A stretch of 64,000 nucleotides of DNA from Ursus arctos (GCF_023065955.2 NW_026622875.1:9650501-9714500), one strand, 5' to 3'. Positions 20,924-31,864 are shown, counted from the first letter of the stretch. Translations and numbers: made by a program. Notes: generated by a model not told the origin, from the letters alone.

Positions 20924-21136
20924 TTTTTTTTTTTTTTTTTTTACGATTTTAGGTATTTATTTGACAAAGAGACAGAGACAGCCAGCGAGAGAGGGAACAC
21001 AAGCAGGGGGAGTGGCAGAAGGAGAAGCAGGCTCCTGGCTGAGCAGGGAGCCTGCTGTGGGGCTCCATCCCAGGACCCCGGGATCATGACCTGAGCTGAA
21101 GGCAGACGCTTAATGACTGAGCCACCCAGGCGCCCC
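20924..21136 (-). mobile_element. CanSINE, minus strand
   Basis: Poly-T of about 19 nt, then 'gagacagccagcgagagagg' and 'ccacccaggcgcccc'. Perfect 16-bp TSD 'agtgttgtccttttcc' at 20908-20923 and 21137-21152. Confidence 0.96.
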
Positions 21137-21152
21137 AGTGTTGTCCTTTTCC

Positions 21153-21759
21153 AGTGTTCATCTTTGCTGCCTCTCCTTCCACCGCTTAGATAGTAAACTA
21201 CCATCAAACCATTTAGAACAATTTGTTCTTTCTTGAAGGCATCCTTTGTTTGTCTTGATATATCCCTTGTCAGAAATATATTCTCTTCCGCCTCATGAGC
21301 CTGGTAAACGCCATCTTTAATATCTCTGCTGCATTAGTTAAGGCATACTAGCCACTGTAAAATTATTAAAGCTCTGTATCTTTAGGACTCAATACACATT
21401 TCATGCTGCTTTCACGGGTGTTCCTGGATGAGTGGCTCTCTTCCAGGTGGTGATTCAGGGGCTCAGGCTCCTTCTGTCTTGTGGTTCTGCTCTTGTCAAC
21501 ATTTGACTCACAAGGTGGCCCGAGGTGTGTCTCCTTTCCAGCCAACTGAAAGGGGAAAAGAAAATAGAGAATCACATGCAGATTTTTATGAGGAAGTTTT
21601 AGTGGGCAAGGCCTAAATTCTACCAGCCAGAACCTAAGCACGTGGCTAAGACATGGCTAGGACCACAAAGGAGCCTGGGAAGTGTAGTCTCTGTGTGCCG
21701 TGGACGAAGAGGAAACGGGTTTTGGTGAACACATAGTAATTGCTGCCTTAATAGGCAGA
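21153..21759. other. unique non-coding sequence
   Basis: No repeat or credible gene recognised. Overlapping frames at 21366-21641 (minus) and 21428-21616 (plus) lack domains. Confidence 0.4.
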
Positions 21760-21890
21760 AGCTCAACCCCTAGTTCCATGCCTAGCTCTGTAATGTCTTC
21801 AAGTTTTTGAATTTATTTGAGCATTAGTTTTCTTATTTATAAGACCTATCTACTACAAAGTGTTAGTATAAAGATTAAATTTTGAATCAT
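21760..21890 (+). repeat. probable MIR remnant
   Basis: 'tgcctagctctgtaatgtct' through 'attagttttcttatttataa' to 'ttagtataaagattaaattt' resembles the MIR core. Diverged. Confidence 0.5.
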
Positions 21891-21996
21891 CATACATGAA
21901 ATAGATTCATAAACTCTGAAATGTTATGCAAATACAAGGAGGGCACTTCCATGAACACAGTTCTCACCGTTTGGCTTTTTTAAAAAAGTGTGCCTG

Positions 21997-22194
21997 GGGG
22001 CGCCTGGGTGGTTCAGTCGTTAAGCATCTGCCTTTGGCTCAGGTCATGATCCCGGGGTCCTGGGATCCAGCGCCGCATCGGGCTTCCCGCTCAGTGGGAA
22101 GCCTGCTTCTTCCTCTCCTGCTCCCCCTGCTTGTGTTCCCTCTCTTGCTGTGTCTCTCTCTGTCAAATAAATAAAATCTTAAAAAAAAAAAAAA
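21997..22194 (+). mobile_element. CanSINE, plus strand
   Basis: 'gggcgcctgggtggttcagt' to 'aataaataaaatctt' with a 14-nt A tail. Flanks 'aagtgtgcctg' (to 21996) and 'aagcgtacctg' (from 22193) are a TSD with two mismatches. Confidence 0.95.
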
Positions 22195-22218
22195 GCGTAC
22201 CTGACTTGTAGATTAGAC

Positions 22219-22431
22219 CAGGAATTGGCAAACTACAACCTGTGGGCCAAACCTGGCCAGCTGCCTATTTTCGTAAATAATTAGAACATAGCCATGTTCC
22301 ACAGTTTGTGTTTTCTCAGGCTGCTTTTGCATTACATGCAAAGTTGAATGAGTGCCACAGAGACTGTATGGCCCGCAAAACCTACAGTGTTTACCATCTG
22401 GCTCTTCGCAAAAGAAGTTTGCCAACCTTTG
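22219..22431. mobile_element. non-autonomous hAT-type (Charlie-like) DNA transposon
   Basis: The ends 'caggaattggcaaact' and 'agtttgccaacctttg' are imperfect inverted repeats. They are flanked by the 8-bp imperfect direct repeat 'gattagac' (22211-22218) and 'gactaaac' (22432-22439), the target-duplication size typical of hAT elements. The interior ('gggccaaacctggccagctg', 'gactgtatggcccgcaaaac') fits a common ancient mammalian hAT relic; I do not name the subfamily. The 83-codon minus frame across it is a shadow. Confidence 0.75.
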
Positions 22432-22439
22432 GACTAAAC

Positions 22440-25054
22440 CGTGAGTGTCTGCAGTATTACTCATTTGTATTTAGTAGCGTCTGAGATGTAGCATATGCCC
22501 AGGGAATCTTTGCTGAGGGGCTGAGGTCTCTTTTTAGAGCCTATAGTTCAGAAATTATGCAGCTGCAGGCAATTTCAGTAGGAACGATGCCTCTCCACTA
22601 GAGTGGATGGACACTAGGTGCCTTTGCACTCTTTGAATAGCCAGATAGCCAAGATAATCAGGCGCCCTGAGTTCAGTCCCAGCTGAATCCCCTCTACTGT
22701 GCTGCCTTTGCCAGGTTCTTTTCTAAACATAAGCCAGTGCCCTTTCTAGAATGTCGTTATAATTGGTACAGTCCTCAAACTGTTTATAGCGCACCAGTAT
22801 TCCACTCGTTATGGTTGGCACATATTAAGTGAATGATTATTGCAGTGAATAAAAGGCAGGGTAACGGACACTTGACTGAGAAATGATTTGATATTACAAG
22901 TGCACTGTTTCATTAATGTTGGTTTCTGCTTGTTACGTAGCCTGACTTTCGCTAGTTTGAAGACGTAACAGCCTGAACAATAGTGGTGCAAACTCGAGGT
23001 TCACTGAGCTAAATTTATTGATGCCCAGTAGCTGTTACGCATCATGCATTGTACTAGGTGCCAAGGATGGTACGTTAAATAAGTCCATCATCCCAGCTTG
23101 AGGCACATAGAGCTTCGTAGAAGAAGATACGGAAAGAATGGGCAGATCTCTCCTTACCTTTCACAGATAGGGAGAATTTTGTTGGGAGATACTTTTAGAG
23201 GCATTAATATCTGGAGCAACAGTTCCTTCAACTGTAATAATCAGGAGGTTGAATACTTTGGCTGGTTTATGGAAAAGTAGGGGAGAAGGGCAGAAGAGGA
23301 GAGAGAATAAGAGGACAAAAGATTTCATCAGTTAATTAATGATAGAACAGGGTCAAGATTTACTTCTCCACGAGTATTCTTAGTTACCCAAATCTAACCA
23401 AAGGCACTTGTCTAAATTGATTAAATCACATGGTACAAAAGAGGTGTTTTTGCAGCTATGTTTAGTACACACATTTTTGTAGCTTTCTCTTTTACCTTTT
23501 TGTTTGGAACAGTTAGATTTTAAAAGGATGCAAAAACACAAGGTATGTACTTAGAAAATTTTTGTAGAATTTAGCTATTGAAAATACCTGGTATGTTACT
23601 CTAAGAAATTTGCAGAACATGGACAGGATCTCATTCCACTTGGCATCCTTAGAATAGACACGATGGCCTACATAGAGTCTATGCTCAGTAATTGTTTATT
23701 GATAAAATATTTGGAATTTTGCAATTAGAATGAAAGATTTAATACCCTTTTTAATCACAAAACAAAAGGAGAAAGAAATATATATACCTAGAAGGCAAAG
23801 ATCAATCAATAGTTCAGAGTTCTCACTGGGGCTGGGATGTTTGGTTGCCTGCATTCTCTGTTCTCTCTGGCCTCCTACTTTGCCTAGTTTCAGCCTTGTG
23901 ATATAAAAGCTTTTAGATGGTGGCAGTAGTTCCTCTAATTCTTGTGAATGTCCCCATCATAAGCTTGTCTAAGCAGTGCTTTCAAGGTCTTTTATTGAAC
24001 TACACAGGTGATAGGCCCCAAGCTGGGATATGGAAGATGGCAGCTTCAATTTGGGTCAGCTGTTAGGCTTTCTCTATAAATTCTGCTGATTCACTAAGGG
24101 GACCATCCTCCCCTTTTCTTCAAAATGCCAGTTCTTCATGTGGCATTATGTTTGAAAACTGCAGGCAGATAGGGATTTGGACTATATGGAATGTTCTGCA
24201 GAGCACATCAGACCTGTGTTATTTGGTAAATTTCATATGAAATTCAATTACCTATGAAGTCACCCTAAGGGAGCCTCTCATCCTAAGATAACATAGGAAA
24301 GAGAAAATTGTCAATTTATTTTCCAACAAGTAATTTTTTTTAAAAGGAGCATGTTGATTTTCTTTTAATAATGTAAAATCCAAATGCACAAAAGATGAGA
24401 CAAAACTCGTGAGACTGATATGGGTAAACAGGTAGAAGAATTATTTTAACCACCCACCGCCACCTCGACTCCTGCTGCGGTTGAAATAATTTAGCTCAAG
24501 TTCAGGTGCAGCTATAGTTAGAGCATCTCCGACATTAGGATATTAGGAGAGAGTATATGTTTCTTGGGGACAGAAACAGTATTGTTTTCCTTCATAAATC
24601 TCTACACTCCTTAGTATAGTGTTGTGTACGTGGCAGGTTTCTAGGAGCTTTTAACTATTGAAAAGTCCTTATTGTATAAGACCTACTATTGCTGGCTGGA
24701 AATAGCCTTGGAGTTTTCTGCTGCAATCTCAATTTCAGATGCCTTTAGTTTCTGCAGCATTCTGAAGAATTTCAGAATTTGCTCTGAGAGCTAGCCTGGG
24801 GAGAGAATAGGTCAGTAAAAGTGGCTGTTGACTTCTGAAAGAACATAGTTCCAAAGATGGTGTGTTCAGATGGTCACAGGTCTGTGGTTTTAAGGAATGT
24901 TTGACTTTCCATTGTGTTCAGCCTGTTAGGCCCCAAGGACCATGACGCAGAGCGGGGAGTGGCTTTATAGTTCAGGTGCTGGTGCTTTCTCGAAAGGTCC
25001 AAGTCTAGAAAACGTCTGGCTCCCTCATCCATGGATATAGAAAATGAGTCTAAG
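22440..25054. other. 2.6-kb repeat-poor non-coding stretch
   Basis: No SINE, LINE or LTR is recognised here. Short frames (60 codons at 22809-22991 and 23098-23280) have no domain. The region could hold conserved non-coding elements, but only alignment could show it. Confidence 0.45.
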
Positions 25055-25066
25055 AAATGCTTTCCA

Positions 25067-25265
25067 GGGGCGCCTGGGTGGCACAGCGGTTAAGCGTCTG
25101 CCTTCAGCTCAGGGCGTGATCCCGGCGATATGGGATCGAGCCCCATGTCAGGCTCCTCTGCTAGGAGCCTGCTTCTTCCTCTCCCACTCCCCCTGCTTGT
25201 GTTCCCTCTCTCGTTGGCTGTCTCTATCTCCGTCGAATAAATAAATAAAATCTTAAAAAAAAAAT
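25067..25265 (+). mobile_element. young-type CanSINE, plus strand
   Basis: 'ggggcgcctgggtggcacag' start, 'gggcgtgatcccggcgatat' interior and an A tail. Perfect 12-bp TSD 'aaatgctttcca' at 25055-25066 and 25266-25277. Confidence 0.96.
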
Positions 25266-25277
25266 AAATGCTTTCCA

Positions 25278-25535
25278 TGTTAAGTAAATCACATAGTGGG
25301 CTCCTGGCATACCAGTGTCAAATGAAGCAGAAAGGTCTTTCTTCTAATGATTGATTGATGTTTGAAAAAGATTAGGTGTGAATGACCATCTCACCGCTGG
25401 CAGGTGCTCAGGAGCAGTAAAGGAATTCTGCAGTTTGGAGCTCCAGAAGGCTCCTTGGTTCTTCAGATAGCCTTTGTTATCCTGATGGACTAGGAGCTTG
25501 AATGACCTGTACCCAGCATCCTTCATGGTCGTGAG
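25278..25535. other. unique non-coding sequence
   Basis: No feature recognised. Confidence 0.4.
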
Positions 25536-25549
25536 CTCTATCGCTTCTT

Positions 25550-25758
25550 TTTTTTTTTTTTTTTTTAAGATTTTATTTTTTTTATTTATTCAACAGAGAT
25601 AGAGACAGCCAGCGAGAGAGGGAACACAAGCAGGGGGAGTGGGAGAGGAAGAAGCAGGCTCACAGCAGAGGAGCCTGATGTGGGGCTCGATCCCACAACA
25701 CCGGGATCATGCCCTGAGCCGAAGGCAGACACTCAACCGCTGTGCCACCCAGGCGCCC
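25550..25758 (-). mobile_element. young-type CanSINE, minus strand, long poly-T
   Basis: About 18 T, then 'aagattttattttttttatt' and the young-type body. TSD 'ctctatcgcttctt' at 25536-25549 and 'ctctatagcttctt' at 25759-25772 (one mismatch). Confidence 0.96.
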
Positions 25759-25772
25759 CTCTATAGCTTCTT

Positions 25773-26344
25773 GATGCTTCAAAGAAACTGGGGAGGCTTG
25801 GTTTCCAGTGGCTGGTGGATTGTGAGGGGCTCCACATATTTCCAGATGGGGTAACTAGGGAGACAGTTTGGATTTTTGCTTTTCAATGTGGTACTGCCTC
25901 GTTGAGCTTTAACTCATGACAAGGAGATAAGTTGATTCTGTGGTCTGCTGGGTAATTATGTGTTCTAAGTAAGATTAACTTCTTAATTACTTCTGAAGGA
26001 GAAGCTGTAATATTGAACTGTGATTGTTTTTGGCAGGCAGCCAGAGAGAGAGCACAATTAAATGTGTGACTACTTCTTTCCAACTATGAAAGGCATACCT
26101 CTAGGTAGGATTATTTAGCCACTGGATCAAGACAGACCGAAGTCCTTGCATCAAAGATGAATGGAGATTAAATGTAGAAACAAACTTGTTTAAAATCAAG
26201 TTTTATTTTTTAAGGAATACCCTTTACTAAATTATTTTGTGCTTTACTGATTAAGCTTAAGGAGTAAATAATGGGAAATGATTGGGAATATCTTATCTTT
26301 TTCTCAAAAGTACAGTTTCAGATTATGTAATTCAATACATATTT
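25773..26344. other. unique non-coding sequence
   Basis: No repeat or credible gene recognised before the first LTR. Confidence 0.4.
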
Positions 26345-27055
26345 TTAAAATAACAGAAGGGAGGAAAAATTCTATTTCCTGCCACCCTCTTAAGTTCTGT
26401 GGCTGGGGCCCTGTAATTTGGAGGGACAAAAGGCAAAAGAATAAGAAGAAACATACACATTTTTTAATATAAGTTTTATATGACATAGGAGCCTTCATAA
26501 GGTAATGAACAACTAAAGGAACAGTTGAGCCTGAGTGTTTTTTTGTTTTTGTTTTTTTTAGAAGATTTTATTTATTTATTTGACAGGGAGAGACAGCCAG
26601 TGAGAGAGGGAACACAAGCAGGGGGAGTGGGAGAGGAAGAAGCAGGCTCCCAGCGGAGGAGCCTGATGTGGGGCTCCATCCCATAACGCCGGGATCACGC
26701 CCTGAGCTGAAGGCAGACGCTTAACGACTGAGCCACCCAGGTGCCCCCTGAGTGTTTTTATACTAGGTTTGATGAAGAGTGAGAAAAAAAAGTGTTAGGA
26801 CAAAAGGGTGTGAGCTAAGAGTAGTGAACGGGGGGAAACAACACTGGCTCTGTTGGATTTTTCCTGGCATCCCTGTCTTCACAGGTAAGGATGCGCTTTA
26901 TAAGGAGGTTTAGGAAGGGCACCTCTCACAAGAGAGCGTTATGTATGACCTACTTCGGAGGAAAAGGAGGAAGTCAGAGAGTTCTTTCTGTACCTGCCAT
27001 GTCAAATATTCAGTATGCCCAGGTGCCATATTTCAGGGTAGTGTATTCTGACATT
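26345..27055 (-). mobile_element. retroviral-type LTR, antisense copy
   Basis: Read on the minus strand, this aligns along its length with the plus-strand LTR at 27379-30865. Shared blocks include 'atatggcacc' (near 27020-27030), 'gaagtaggtcat' (about 26950), 'ccttatgaaggctcc' (26488-26502 reversed) and 'tgtatgtttct' (about 26447-26457). Without the SINE at 26543-26746 it is about 500 bp, equal to the plus copy without its L1. No viral coding sequence is seen next to it, so it is an old solo LTR or remnant. The exact family is not named. Confidence 0.75.
26543..26746 (-). mobile_element. CanSINE inside the antisense LTR, minus strand
   Basis: 'gaagattttatttatttatt' to 'ccacccaggtgcccc'. Perfect 13-bp TSD 'cctgagtgttttt' at 26530-26542 and 26747-26759, so it inserted into an existing LTR. 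Confidence 0.96.
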
Positions 27056-27378
27056 ATAATGTCGAACTGTGAATTCTATTTCCTCTAATCCTTTACTTGA
27101 GCTAATCAGTACTCAGCTGAAGGGCAACCCTCTGCAGATGTCCAGAGGGCTCTCTCTAAGCCGTTCTCTCCTCTCCTGTCATCTGTCCTATGAACTCTAG
27201 CTGCCTTGGTCTCCTTGGACTCCCAACTTTGTCTTCTCAACTCAAAGAGACCATTGAGCTGTTCCTGGGTTTCCCCTTTCTAAGTCTAGAAAATCTCTCC
27301 AGGCAGTAAGCAGAGGTAACCGTTCAGTTCATTTCATGTGATTCCCAGCTCTTGGGGATTACTGTTCTTCATGGTCTA
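27056..27378. other. spacer between the head-to-head LTRs
   Basis: About 320 bp of CT-rich sequence with no identified feature. Its left edge overlaps the perfect 14-bp palindrome 'gacattataatgtc' at 27050-27063. It could include part of another old LTR, but I cannot support that. Confidence 0.35.
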
Positions 27379-28023
27379 TGATGGGGTTCAGGACACGCTA
27401 ACCCAGAATATGGCACCTTGGCATGTCGAATATTGTAAGCCAAAGGATTTGAGAAATGGCATGCGCAGGAAGGACTTTCTGACTTTCCCCTGTAGCGGGT
27501 CATAAAACCCAAGAAGGAAGTTTGTTGGGATATAATTGACAATCAACATTGTGTAAGTTTGAAGTGTGCAGTGTGTTTTATTTGGTACACTTACATGTTG
27601 CAAAATGATTACTCCCTTGGTATTAGCTAACACCTCCATCATGTCGCATAATTACCATTTCCTTTTTGTGGTGAGAACATTTAAGGTGTGCTCTCCTCAC
27701 AACTCCCAAGTATACAATATAGTATTGTTAACTATAATCACCATGTTGTATATTAGATCCTGAGAATTTGTTCATCTTACAACTGGAAGTTTATACCTTT
27801 TACTAATATCTCCCTATTTTCCTCATTCCTCAGCCTCTGGCAACCACCATTCTATTCCCTGTCTCTGTGAATTCAGCTTTTTAAGGATTCCACATATAAG
27901 TGATATCGCTTGTCTTTCTCTGCCTGGTTTATTTCACTTAGCATAATGCCCTCAAGTTTCATTCATGTCGCAAATGGCAGGATTTTCCTTCTTTTTCTTG
28001 GCTGAGTAATAAATATTCCATTG

Positions 28024-28168
28024 TATTATATGTGTGTGTGTGTATGTATATATATGTGTATATATGTATGTATATGTATATATATGTGTATATATGTATG
28101 TGTATATATATGTGTGTGTATATATATGTGTATATATATGTGTGTGTATATATATGTGTGTGTATACT
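28024..28168 (+). repeat. complex (TG/TA)n microsatellite in L1
   Basis: About 145 bp of interwoven TATG, TGTA and TATA units inside the L1, giving spurious open frames of 79-80 codons (Tyr/Ile/Cys/Val or Thr/His/Ile/Tyr repeats). Confidence 0.95.
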
Positions 28169-29313
28169 ACATCTTTATCATTGATGGACACTTAAGTCGT
28201 TTCCATGTATTGGTTGTTTTGAATAATGCCTTAATGAACGTAGGAGTGCCGCTATCTCTTTGAGATCCTGTTTTCATTTCTTTTGTATATATTCACAGAA
28301 GTGAGATTGCTAGGTCATATGGTAGTTCTATTTTGAATTTTTTGAGGAATCTCCATGCTGTTTTCATAGTTGCTATGGAATTTACATTCCCACCAACGCC
28401 GCACAAAAGTTGCCCTTTTCCTGCATCCTTGCCAACACTTGATATTTCTTTTTGGTGATAGCCATTCTGTCAGGTATAGAGTGATGCCTCATTGTGGTTT
28501 TGATTTGCATTTCTCTGATGATTAGTGTTATCAAGCATCTTTTCATGTACCTGTTGGCCATTTGTATGTCATCTTTGGAAAACTGTCTATTTAGGTCTTC
28601 AGCCCATTTTTAAATCAGATTGTTTGTTGTTGCTATGAGTAATTTGTTGCTAAGAGTTGTAAAAGTTCTTTATATGTTTTGAATATCAATCATTTATCAC
28701 GTATATGACTCACAAGTGGTTTTTTTTTCCCATTCCATAGATTGTGCTTTCATTTTGTTGATTGTTTCTTTTGCTGTGTAGGAACTTAGTCATTTGTTGT
28801 AATCCCACTTACTAATTTTTGCTTTTCTTGCTGTACTTTTGGTATCCTATCCAAAAATATCATTCTGAAGTCCAGTGTCATGGAGTCTTATCCCTATACT
28901 TTTTTTCTAGGAATTTATGATTTCAGTCCTCATGTTTAAGTCTTTAATCCTTTTTGAATTAATTTTTGTGAGTGATGTAAGACAGAGATCCAATATCATT
29001 CTTCTGCATGTGGTTATTCATTTTTTCACTATTTATTGAGGAGACTCCCCTTTCCCCATTGAGTAATCTTGACTCCCTTCTCTAATATTAGTTGACTGTA
29101 TATGCAATGGTTTATTTCTGGATTCTCAGTTCTGTTCCATTGGTCTATGTGTCTGTTTATTTGACAGTACCATATTGTTTTGATTACTATAGCTTTGTAG
29201 AGTAGTTTGAAATCAGGATGTGTGATTCCTCCAGCTTTGTTTTTTCTTTCTCAGTATCATTTTGGCAATTTGTGGTCTTTCCTGGGTCCATATGAATTTT
29301 AGGATTGGTTTTT

Positions 29314-29342
29314 CTTCTTTCTTTCTTTCTTTCTTTCTTTTT
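29314..29342 (+). repeat. (CTTT)n tract from SINE tail
   Basis: Short CTTT repeat directly before the T/G run and SINE body at 29343; it probably derives from the SINE poly-A end. Confidence 0.8.
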
Positions 29343-29461
29343 TTGTGGGGGGGAAGATTTTTATTTCTTAAGTAATCTCTACACCCAACATGGGGCTTGA
29401 ACTTAAAACCCCAAGATCAAAAATCACATGCTCCACCAACTGAGCAAGCCAAGCACACCAG
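29343..29461 (-). mobile_element. old short CanSINE inside L1, minus strand
   Basis: 'aagatttttatttcttaagt', 'aatctctacacccaacatgg', 'atgctccaccaactgagcaa' and 'gccaagcacacca' match the older short SINEC form with 'ACACCCAACATGGGGCTTGA'. No GAGA segment is present. Confidence 0.85.
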
Positions 29462-29465
29462 GGTG

Positions 29466-29466
29466 T

Positions 29467-29501
<35 letters not shown>
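29466..29501 (+). repeat. (TTG)n trinucleotide microsatellite
   Basis: About 12 TTG units directly after the SINE head side; on the minus strand it would read as poly-asparagine in a spurious frame. Confidence 0.97.
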
Positions 29502-29502
<1 letters not shown>

Positions 29503-30920
29503 TTGGTGAAAAATGGCATAGGAATTTTGATAGGGATTGCACTGGATCTATAGTATGAACATGTTAACGATATTAATTCGTCCAATCCATGAACATGGGG
29601 TATCTTTCCATTCATTTGTGCTGCTTTCTTTCATCAGTCTTATAATTTTCAGTGTACAGATCTTTTACCTCCTTGGTTAAATTTATTCCTAAGTATTTTA
29701 CTGCTTTTGATGCAATCATTAATGGGATTTAAAAAAAATCTTAAGATGTTGCATTGTTAATGTATAGAAATGCAACTAATTTCTGTATGTTGATTTTATA
29801 CCCTGCAACTTTACTGAATTTGTTGAGTAGTTCTAATAGTTTTTGGTAGAGTCTTCAGATTTTCTTTATATAAGATCATATCATCTGCAAAAAACCCCCA
29901 CAATTTTATTTCTTCCTTTCTGATTTGGATGTCTTTTATTTCTTTTTCTTGCCTGATTGCTCTAGGACTTTCAGTAGTATGTTGAATAGGAGTGGTGAAA
30001 GTGAGCACTCTTGTCTTATTTGCAATCTTAGAGGAAAAGCTTTCAGCTTTTCACCATGGGGTATGATGTTGGTTGTGGGTTTGTCATATCTGACCTTTAT
30101 TATGTTATATTCCTTGTATACTCAACTTATTGAGTGTTTTTATCATGAAAAAATGTATTTTGCCAAATGCTTTTTCTGCATCTATTGAGATGATTGTATG
30201 ATTTTATCTTTCATTCTATTAATGTGGTATATTAAATTCATTGATTTGTGTATGTTGAATCATCCTTACACCCCAGGGATAAGTCCCACTTGATCATTGT
30301 GTATGATTCCCTTAACATACTGTTGAATTCTGTTATTAATAATTCATTGAGAATTCTTGCCTCTGTGTTTCTCAGGAATATTGGTCTCTAGTTTTTTTGT
30401 AGCATCCTTTTCTAGCTTTTGTGTCAGGGTAATGCTGGCCTTGTAAAATGAGTTTGGAAGGGTTCCCTGAAAAGGACTTTCTGACCTTCCCCTGAAGTAG
30501 GTCATAAAACTCTCATGTGAGAAGTGTCCATATAACCAGAGGACATCAGCATCTTTATCTCTGAAAATGAAGGGACACAGAGAGGAATCTGAGCAAACAG
30601 ACATTGCTAAGTTTCCCACAGTTGACTACACTTACCTCATACTCTTTGTCCTACAGTATCTTTCCATGAGTTTCTACTTTTCATCAAATCTAGCATAAAA
30701 TCTCTCATGTTTAACTGTTTCTTTGGATCCTAACTTCCTTATGAAGGCTCCCATATTATATAAAACTTACATTAAATAAATCTGTATGTTTCTCCTGTTG
30801 ATCTGTCTTTTGTTACAGGGGTCACAGTTGAGAACTTACTAGGGTAGGGGAAGAAGATACCCAAAGTCTTGAAATCTATTGTTTCACATATCTTGTTTGT
30901 TTGTTTATTTTTTATCTTTT

Positions 30921-31117
30921 TTTTTTTTTTTAAGATTTTATTTATTTATTTGACAGAGAGAGACAGCGAGAGAGGGAACACAAGCAAGGGAGTGTGAGAG
31001 GGAGAAGCAGGCTTTCCGTTGAGCAGGGAGCCTGATCCAGGGCTTGATCCCAGGACCCTGGGATTATGATCTGAGCTGAAGGCAGATGCTTAATGGCTGA
31101 GCCACCCAGGTGCCCCA
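30921..31117 (-). mobile_element. CanSINE, minus strand, nested in the tail side of the next SINE
   Basis: Poly-T, 'aagattttatttatttattt' to 'ccacccaggtgcccc'. TSD 'tattttttatctttt' at 30906-30920 and 31118-31132 (perfect). This duplicated stretch lies inside the flank and tail of the SINE at 31133. Confidence 0.95.
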
Positions 31118-31132
31118 TATTTTTTATCTTTT

Positions 31133-31304
31133 TTAAAAAAGATTTTATTTATTTTGAGAGAGAGAGAGAACACAAGCAGGGAGAAGGAGCAGAGGGTGAT
31201 GGAGAAGCAGACTCCCCACTGAGCAGAGAGCCTGGCTTGGGACTCTGGGATCATGATCTGAGCCAAAGGCAGATGCTTAACAGACTGAGGCACCCAGGCA
31301 CCCC
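31133..31304 (-). mobile_element. CanSINE, minus strand
   Basis: 'aagattttatttattttgag' to 'aggcacccaggcacccc', missing part of the 'ggatcccagga' section. Its TSD 'tgtttgtttattt' is at 30898-30910 and 31305-31317, outside the younger SINE at 30921. Confidence 0.93.
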
Positions 31305-31399
31305 TGTTTGTTTATTTATTTGGTGTTTTACTCTATTTTGGTCAAAAGCAGAAATCTCTTTCCTGAACTATGCTTGCATGTTTATTCTTTTTTACTGAA

Positions 31400-31864
31400 G
31401 GATCAACTTATCTAGCTGTAGATCCATTAAATTTGTGTTTGTTTTTGTTTCTGGGATTTTCTTTCCCATTATATCTTCTAACTAGTTACTGTATGATTAT
31501 ATGAAAGCCATTTAATTTTACATTTTAATTTTACACTTTCTGACTTATTAAATTCTTTTAATTTTTATTTTTGATTATTGAGTTTTATAGATATGCTGCT
31601 GCATAATCTACAAATAGACACAATTTTATTTCCCTTCTGATTGTCATGTCTTTGGTTTTTGCTTGTCTGGTTGCATTGGCTAATACCGCCTCTACTACAA
31701 TGTTATATAGAGATAATGGACATCCTTGCCTCATTCCAAACCTTAACTGAATGATTCCAGTGTTTCCCCATTAAATAAGATTTTAGCTTTGTGGCTGCGG
31801 GATACACACACAAACAACACACACGGAAATATCCGTTAATTTCTTTTTTATTGGGTGTTTTTTT
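31400..31864 (-). mobile_element. old L1 ORF2 remnant, antisense
   Basis: 'ttgcttgtctggttgcattg', 'gctaataccgcctctactac' and 'aatggacatccttgcctcat' match antisense L1 ORF2 (reverse transcriptase part). More diverged than the L1 at 27.5-30.5 kb. Confidence 0.7.

Larger units (their letters stand above)
27509..30471 (-). mobile_element. 5'-truncated L1 LINE (old L1M-type), antisense
   Basis: Read on the minus strand this is the 3' two to three kb of an L1. It covers part of the ORF2 reverse transcriptase domain, the C-terminal ORF2 region and the 3' UTR (ending near 27520). At 29811-30008 the minus frame shows the catalytic 'FADDM' motif of the reverse transcriptase followed by 'ILYKENLK'. Many stops and indels show it is dead. 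A SINE at 29343-29461 and simple repeats interrupt it. It is flanked by a 39-bp direct repeat of LTR sequence, 27470-27508 and 30472-30510 (35 of 39 identical), which I read as its target-site duplication. Confidence 0.9.
27379..30865 (+). mobile_element. retroviral-type LTR, sense copy, split by L1
   Basis: The left part 27379-27508 ('gaatatggcaccttggcatg') and the right part 30472-30865 ('ccttatgaaggctcc' at 30738-30752; 'ctgtcttttgttacaggggt' near the end) form one LTR of about 500 bp in the same order as the reverse-oriented copy at 26345-27055. An 'aataaa' signal lies at about 30776. No adjacent retroviral genes are visible. The family is not named. Confidence 0.75.

Noticed and set aside
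28021..28263. 80-codon Cys/Ile/Val/Tyr-rich frame
   Set aside because: Produced by the (TG/TA)n microsatellite inside an antisense L1.
29466..29501. CRISPR-like or protein poly-Asn repeat
   Set aside because: Simple (TTG)n microsatellite with no spacers, in a mammalian genome.
29811..30008. reverse transcriptase-like frame with FADD motif
   Set aside because: Real L1 ORF2 homology but a short, broken relic; described within the L1 feature and not called as a gene.
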